DNA from: Dama dama
Taxonomy: Eukaryota; Chordata; Mammalia; Artiodactyla; Cervidae
Reading direction: 5' to 3'
NCBI RefSeq assembly: GCF_033118175.1
Contig: NC_083691.1
Location: 56,634,001 to 56,698,000 of the forward strand
DNA: 64,000 nt
In this document: positions 59,262 to 64,000 of the stretch, piece by piece
Numbering within the stretch: position 1 is the stretch's first letter
How the letters are laid out: each line of letters starts with the position of its first letter
Translations under genes and position numbers: made by a program
Notes under the pieces: model-generated
Seen by the model: only the letters and a program-made list of their open reading frames with translations
Databases searched by the model: none
Told to the model about the DNA's origin: nothing

Positions 59262-59472
59262 TGTTGTTGTTTAGTTGCTCAGTTGTTTCTGACTCTTTGC
59301 GACCCCGTGGATTGTAGCCCACCAGCTTCCTCTGTCCATGGGATTTCCCAGGTAAGAATACTGAAGTGGGTTGCCATTTCCTTCTCCAGGGGATCTTCCC
59401 AACCTAGGGATCGAACCCCGGTCTCCTGCATTGGCAGGCAGATTCTTTACCCCTGAGCCACCAGAGAAGCCC
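59262..59472 (-). mobile_element. Bov-tA SINE
   Basis: gttgtttagttgctcagttg to gagccaccagagaagccc; about 170 bp upstream of the FABP1 HNF1-like site. Confidence 0.92.
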
Positions 59473-59534
59473 ATATATACCTATACACACAAACCTGCAT
59501 GTGTGTGCATGTTCACATATACACATATACATAT

Positions 59535-59562
59535 AGGTGTGTGTGTGTATGTGTGTGTGTTG
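59535..59562. repeat. (TG)n microsatellite, interrupted
   Basis: gtgtgtgtgtatgtgtgtgt. Confidence 0.9.
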
Positions 59563-59659
59563 GGGTCTAAATCTAGAAGCTCCAGGAAAAATGCCAAGGA
59601 ATCCCTTCAGTCTCAAAATCTCACTTTAGTTACATAACCTTACCATCTCTTCCCATCTT

Positions 59660-59962
59660 TAAAAAAACAAATTTTTAAATTAATTTATTAGAGGATAATT
59701 GCTTTATAATATTATGTTAGTTTACATACTGTACACTATGTTGCTGGACAATATCATGAATCGGCTGTAAGTACACATATGTCCCCTCTTTCTCAAGCCC
59801 ACCCCTCTAGGTCATCACAGAGCACTGAGCTGAGCTCCCTGTACTATACAGCAGCTTCCCATTAGCTGTCTGTTTTGCACATGCATATATATAGTGTATA
59901 TATATGTCAGTGCTACTCTCTCAGTCCATCCCCACTATGTCCATAAAGTCTTCCCATCTTTA
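59660..59962 (-). mobile_element. L1 3' fragment
   Basis: agaggataattgctttataa, agcttcccattagctgtctg, tgctactctctcagtccatc. Confidence 0.8.
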
Positions 59963-59999
59963 TCTTCACACAAACCTGTCATCAGCCCCTAGAACTGCT

Positions 60000-60526
60000 T
60001 TGTATTCTGGGAATCCCTCCTTGATGACCATGGGTACACAGTCTCCTTTTGGAAGTGTGAAAGAATACCTTTAAATCAGACAAGTAGAAATTGAGATGCA
60101 TTTAATTAGCCAGAGACAAGTTAGGAGAAAGAAGAGGGAAGGACCTCCTGGATCAACTGAACCTATTGGGGTATCCCTGCCTCCCTGTTGGCTTTCACGG
60201 GGCTCCCTCTGCCTCTCTTTTCTTCTCCCCTTGGTCACCTTCTCTGTGAATACTCTGGGCTCAGAGATCACGTTGCAAATATCTATATTCTCATTCCTAC
60301 TGGGATTTTTTTTTCTCTGAGTCTTCTTTTCCACTGTACCTTTTCTTTGGTATTCCCAGCACATAGGCACGTAGTCAACGTCCAGTGAATGATGAGTCAG
60401 CAAATAGAAACGGTCAGCAGACAATGAGGCCACGTTGTTTCTCGTTAAACAAAAACGAGAGATAGAGTAGTCAGGTTGGTCCACCCTATCAAACCACCGA
60501 ATTGTTGGCGCTGGGCAGCCAAGAGA

Positions 60527-60528
<2 letters not shown>
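60000..60528. other. Unassigned FABP1 upstream stretch
   Basis: No known gene or Bov repeat recognised. A stop-poor minus-strand frame (60071-60721) reads through a TG repeat and does not look like a conserved protein. Could be an unrecognised LTR or unique sequence. Confidence 0.4.

Positions 60529-60573
<45 letters not shown>
60529..60573. repeat. (TG)22 microsatellite
   Basis: Uninterrupted TG. Confidence 0.97.
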
Positions 60574-60581
<8 letters not shown>

Positions 60582-61527
60582 CTAACAGATTTGCTCCTGG
60601 CTGAAAGTTTAGCATGAGTGGATGTGAATAGGGTTGGTACTGTGGACCCCAGGTCCAAGAGCCAGTGACTGCTTCCCACCCGTGTCAGTCTCTCTCCCTT
60701 CTCTGCAGTCTGGTCTGCCATTCCAGCTTGAGTCTGAGTGGATGGTGGGAGATTGCAGACAGAGCTCTCTCTGTTTGCTGGATAGTTCTCTCCGCTGCTG
60801 GGGGATCCTATCTGGTCCTACCTGTAGCACAGTTACCAAGATGCTCACTTTCTCATCTGCCAAACTGGCAGCCCTCCCCACCAGAATTCTGCACCCCAGA
60901 ACTTGCTGGGCTGCTGGCCCATCCGCTCTGCAAGCCTAGAAGCCCTCAGATTCTGACTGTGCATGAGGTAGGGGGCCCATGAGTAGCTGAGGACTCATGA
61001 CAGGGGACACCGGTGCCCCAGAGCAAGACTAACAGGGTGTGTCAGCCCACATAGAGGTGCGTTCCCTTATCTCCAGCCCTCTCACAATACTTTGCCAAAC
61101 TTCCAGAGTTCAGAAATGTTGATCCAGCAGAGCACCTTAGAAGTCCTTGTGCTCATGCCAGAGCCCAGCTCTGGCTTTCCTAGCAGGTGCACTAGCATAC
61201 GTCCTGCCACAGGGAGATCACTACCTACCGAACAGTGTGGGCAGAGGGTAGTGGCTGATGTGCCTGGGGATCTGGCACCAGTAAACCTTTCCCTCCAAGT
61301 GTAGAGGCGGGCTCTGTTCTGCCCTCCCTCTGACAGTGCCTGGGACACAACGTGCTTTCCAGGCCGCAAGTCAGGACGGTCCCTGGAGAACGTTAAGCAG
61401 CAGACTTGTATGCTGAGAACTCACAGCCATTTTTAGTCACCACGAATGCCCTGGCCCTGGCATGGAAGTGGGGAAAATGGCTCAGAGAGGATGCCGGCAC
61501 AGCCTCCTCTTGTCTTGTTCTGAACCT
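60574..61527. other. FABP1 upstream stretch without recognised features
   Basis: No exon-like conserved frame or recent repeat recognised. Confidence 0.5.
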
Positions 61528-61739
61528 TGATTGTGTGAGTCACTTACTTGTGTCCAACTCTTTGCCACCCTATGGACTGCAGCCCGCCAGGCTCCTCTGT
61601 TCATGGAATCCTCCAGGCAAAAATACTGGAGTGGGTTGCCATGCCCTCCTCGAGGGAATCCTCCCAACCTGACCCGGGATCAAACCCAAGTCTCCTGCAC
61701 TACAGGCAGATTCTTTACCATCTGAGTCACTGGGGGAAA
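61528..61739 (-). mobile_element. Bov-tA SINE
   Basis: gtgagtcacttacttgtgtc to ccatctgagtcactggggga. Confidence 0.9.
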
Positions 61740-61827
61740 CCTTAGGTTCCTTAAATATGTCTCATTGTACTGAGGGTCTCCACCAGGTGGGACGATGATT
61801 TTTTTGGGGAGTGGGATATATAAGAAA

Positions 61828-61951
61828 GTAAATGGAGAAGGGCATGGCAACCCAGTCCAGTATTCTTGCCTGGAGAATCCCATGGACAGAGGAGCCTGAT
61901 GCCCTATAGACCATGGGGTCTCAAAGAGTTGGACAGGACTGAAACAGCTGA
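61828..61951 (+). mobile_element. Bov-A unit without tRNA head
   Basis: aaatggagaagggcatggca to gagttggacaggactgaaac; an AC repeat follows directly. Confidence 0.88.
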
Positions 61952-61986
<35 letters not shown>

Positions 61987-61999
61987 CACATACACACAA
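61952..61999. repeat. (AC)n microsatellite
   Basis: AC run with single g and t interruptions, at the SINE tail. Confidence 0.95.
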
Positions 62000-62531
62000 A
62001 GAAGTAAAATCCATTATCTTAAGAATTGGAATCAGAATTCGTCTCAGAGAGGAAACTCTGTGTGTGTGTGTGTGTGTATAAGAGAGAGAAAATGATCAGA
62101 TAAGCTGCTTGGGAGAGAGAGCAAGGGAGCTGGGGAGGTGTTCAGTGAGGCTGAGATGATGAAGCAGGGCTGTGCTGATCAGGAGATGGAGAGAGAGACA
62201 CTGGTTACATCTTCTTTCTCCTTCCCGGATGGTTGGAGAGAGGAGAGCAGGGCAGCATGCAGAAAGGAGAGGGGCCAGTAATATGGGGTGACAGGTCAAT
62301 AAGGCACTCCCAGGCACAGGGAGGTTTCTAGGAGGACTGATGTTGAATCTGAAACTGCTTGTTTGCTGCCAAGTGAATCCCCATCCATCTTTCTTTAATT
62401 CTCTCGCCAGCTGCCTCCATGTTTCAGTAAAGTATAACTCTTGCATCAATAGATGTGCAAGAGGAAAATGATGAGGGGCTGAGCTTCACTTCTGGGTTGA
62501 TGTGATGGAGCCGAGACAGCACAGTGAAAAC

Positions 62532-62601
62532 AAGAAGTGCTGAGAACAGTACCTGGTACTGAAAGCAAGAAATACTCAGAACAGTATCTGGTACTGAAAA
62601 C
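62532..62601. repeat. 35-bp tandem duplication
   Basis: Unit aagaagtgctgagaacagta (62532-62566) repeated as aagaaatactcagaacagta (62567-62601), with a few substitutions. Confidence 0.9.
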
Positions 62602-62748
62602 GGTACCAGGAAGACCAGTGGCCAAGGGATGCATTTCCTCAGGGATCTCCCAAGATCTTAGGTTGGGTTTAGGAGAAATTCAAGCTAGTTTTGTTCAAAT
62701 CCCAGAGGACCATCCAATCTCTGCTGGCATCTGGGTTACATAGGCTAT

Positions 62749-62956
62749 TGTTGTTCAGTTGCTCAGTCATACCTGACTCTCTGCAACCCCGGGGACTGTA
62801 GCCCACCAAACTCCTCTCTTCATGGGATTCTCCAGGCAAGAGTACTGGAGTGGGTTGCCATTTCCTTCTCCCCAGGATCTTCCCAACTCAGGAATCAAAC
62901 CCAAATCTGCTGCATTGACAGGCGGATTCTTTACCACCAAGCCATCAGGGAAGCAC
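62749..62956 (-). mobile_element. Bov-tA SINE
   Basis: gttgttcagttgctcagtca to ccaccaagccatcagggaag. Confidence 0.92.
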
Positions 62957-64000
62957 ATGTAGGCTAATGCCCACAGGCTGATAGCTGGCATGTGTCTGTC
63001 TAATGACTGTGCGGTGGTTGAGCCTTGGGCTAAATTCATTTATACCTGAGACCTCCTCTTACCTCAAAACCTTCCCTGCTCTATCTGGGAGGACCAATGG
63101 CAGTGCCCTGGACACACCACACTCTCATATGCAGTCATGCCTGCCTAACACCCCTCCTTGAAAAGGGATACCTGACATAAATTCCACATCTGGACTCTCT
63201 CCCCTTGACCAGGAATGTCAAATGCCACACCCACAGCGCTGCTCAGTGGGCTCCAAGGTGGAGAGGGGGCCAGAGCATCATCAAAGTTTCTTCATAGGGC
63301 AGGACAGTATCAATCCCAGAGACCTCTCAGGAAGCCTGGATTGGCTACCTTTTCTGGTGTCTGAGGGAGAGCAGTGCCTAAGAACCAACTCCCTGCAAAC
63401 CTTCCACCTGCCCTGCGTTCCCTGCCTCCCCATCCAGGCAGCACTGAGCATGACCAGCTCAGAGACTGGGCAAGGGGCTGGCCTAGCTGCTGGAGACCCT
63501 ACAGCCCCCACACAGAGACAGCCTGACAGAGGCATGTGGGCCAAGACTACAGGTATGAAGCAAGGGCTTCTTCCCTCCCCCAGATCCAAGACAGGAAGAC
63601 TCTCAGACAGCCCTCGATAACCTGCTCTCGGCTAGGCTGTGGGGGGTGGGGGGGGGCATGTGTGTCTTGAAGCCACAGAGATTAGTGGTCATAGCAAAAT
63701 TTAACACTTGTAAATGGTTTTCCATAAAATCAAAAAGGTTAATGACATTTCTCGCCCACGAGCTAAGTAAACACAAGAGGAGATAAGTCCAATTTCGATG
63801 ACAAAGTTCAAGTGGCTTCCAATAAGAAAAAAAAAAAAAAAAGACTCCTATTTCACGGTCTCAGCTTCTGATTTTTGTCCACTCCGAGACTGCAGCCCCC
63901 TCTGAGCCCCACCAGACATTCTTTCTCCTTACTTTCCCTACTCAGATGAGCAGCGTGGAGGCATGGAAGTAGGGACAGCCTTTTGGTAGCCAGAATATGA
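62957..64000. other. FABP1 upstream stretch without recognised features
   Basis: Only a short G-run (63643-63657) and an A-run (about 63829-63842) stand out; no gene recognised up to the window edge. Confidence 0.5.

Noticed and set aside
60071..60721. 216-codon open frame on the minus strand
   Set aside because: It runs through a TG/CA microsatellite (a His-Thr repeat), has no conserved domain look, no clear splice sites and no promoter context.
62957..64000. Expected neighbour gene (THNSL2 by human gene order) at the right edge
   Set aside because: No frame here resembles a threonine-synthase-like protein; the gene, if syntenic, lies beyond the window.

Overview
This is a window of ruminant genomic DNA, most likely from a bovid close to cattle. 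It is saturated with bovid/ruminant retroelements: Bov-tA and Bov-A SINEs, CHR-type tRNA-Glu SINEs, BovB LINE fragments and L1 3' ends with the artiodactyl 'ggaggataattgctttacaa' tail. It carries two ordinary vertebrate protein-coding genes with spliced structures. Species below the family Bovidae cannot be fixed from the sequence alone.

Gene 1 (+ strand, about 5.0-44.8 kb) is SMYD1, the striated-muscle SET/MYND lysine methyltransferase. All ten coding exons can be placed with splice sites and consistent phase: 5032-5168, 16539-16715, 19220-19433, 21359-21489, 24253-24291, 26379-26568, 38112-38204, 41802-41965, 43293-43461 and 44657-44815. They sum to 1473 nt, or 490 residues plus a stop, which is the full length expected of the family. 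Exon 5 is a 39-nt in-frame cassette exon matching the known 13-residue isoform difference. Intron 9 uses a non-canonical GC donor. The 5' flank holds E-boxes, a MEF2-like site and a CArG/TATA-like site.

Gene 2 (- strand, 58930 down to 53334) is FABP1, liver fatty-acid-binding protein. It has four coding exons: 58930-58864, 56647-56475, 54262-54170 and 53384-53334. Together they give 384 nt, or 127 residues plus a stop, intact. Its promoter has a TATA box, a DR1 (PPAR/HNF4-type) element and an HNF1-like element at the spacing expected for this gene. The two genes converge tail-to-tail across about 8.5 kb of repeat-rich intergenic DNA.

Layout: 1-4.5 kb is SMYD1 upstream flank, mostly SINEs; 4.5-5.0 kb is the SMYD1 promoter; 5.0-44.8 kb is SMYD1, with an 11.4-kb intron 1 and an 11.5-kb intron 6; 44.8-53.3 kb is intergenic; 53.3-58.9 kb is FABP1; 59.0-59.1 kb is the FABP1 promoter; 59.1-64.0 kb is FABP1 upstream flank with no gene recognised. 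No RNA gene, CRISPR array, operon or novel gene system was found. The unexplained signals are structural. They include a 48-bp chimeric SINE junction present twice 8.4 kb apart, a 45-bp-arm inverted repeat split by a SINE, a 36-bp direct repeat flanking a SINE, nested insertions reusing one target site, and several non-B-DNA-prone simple repeats.
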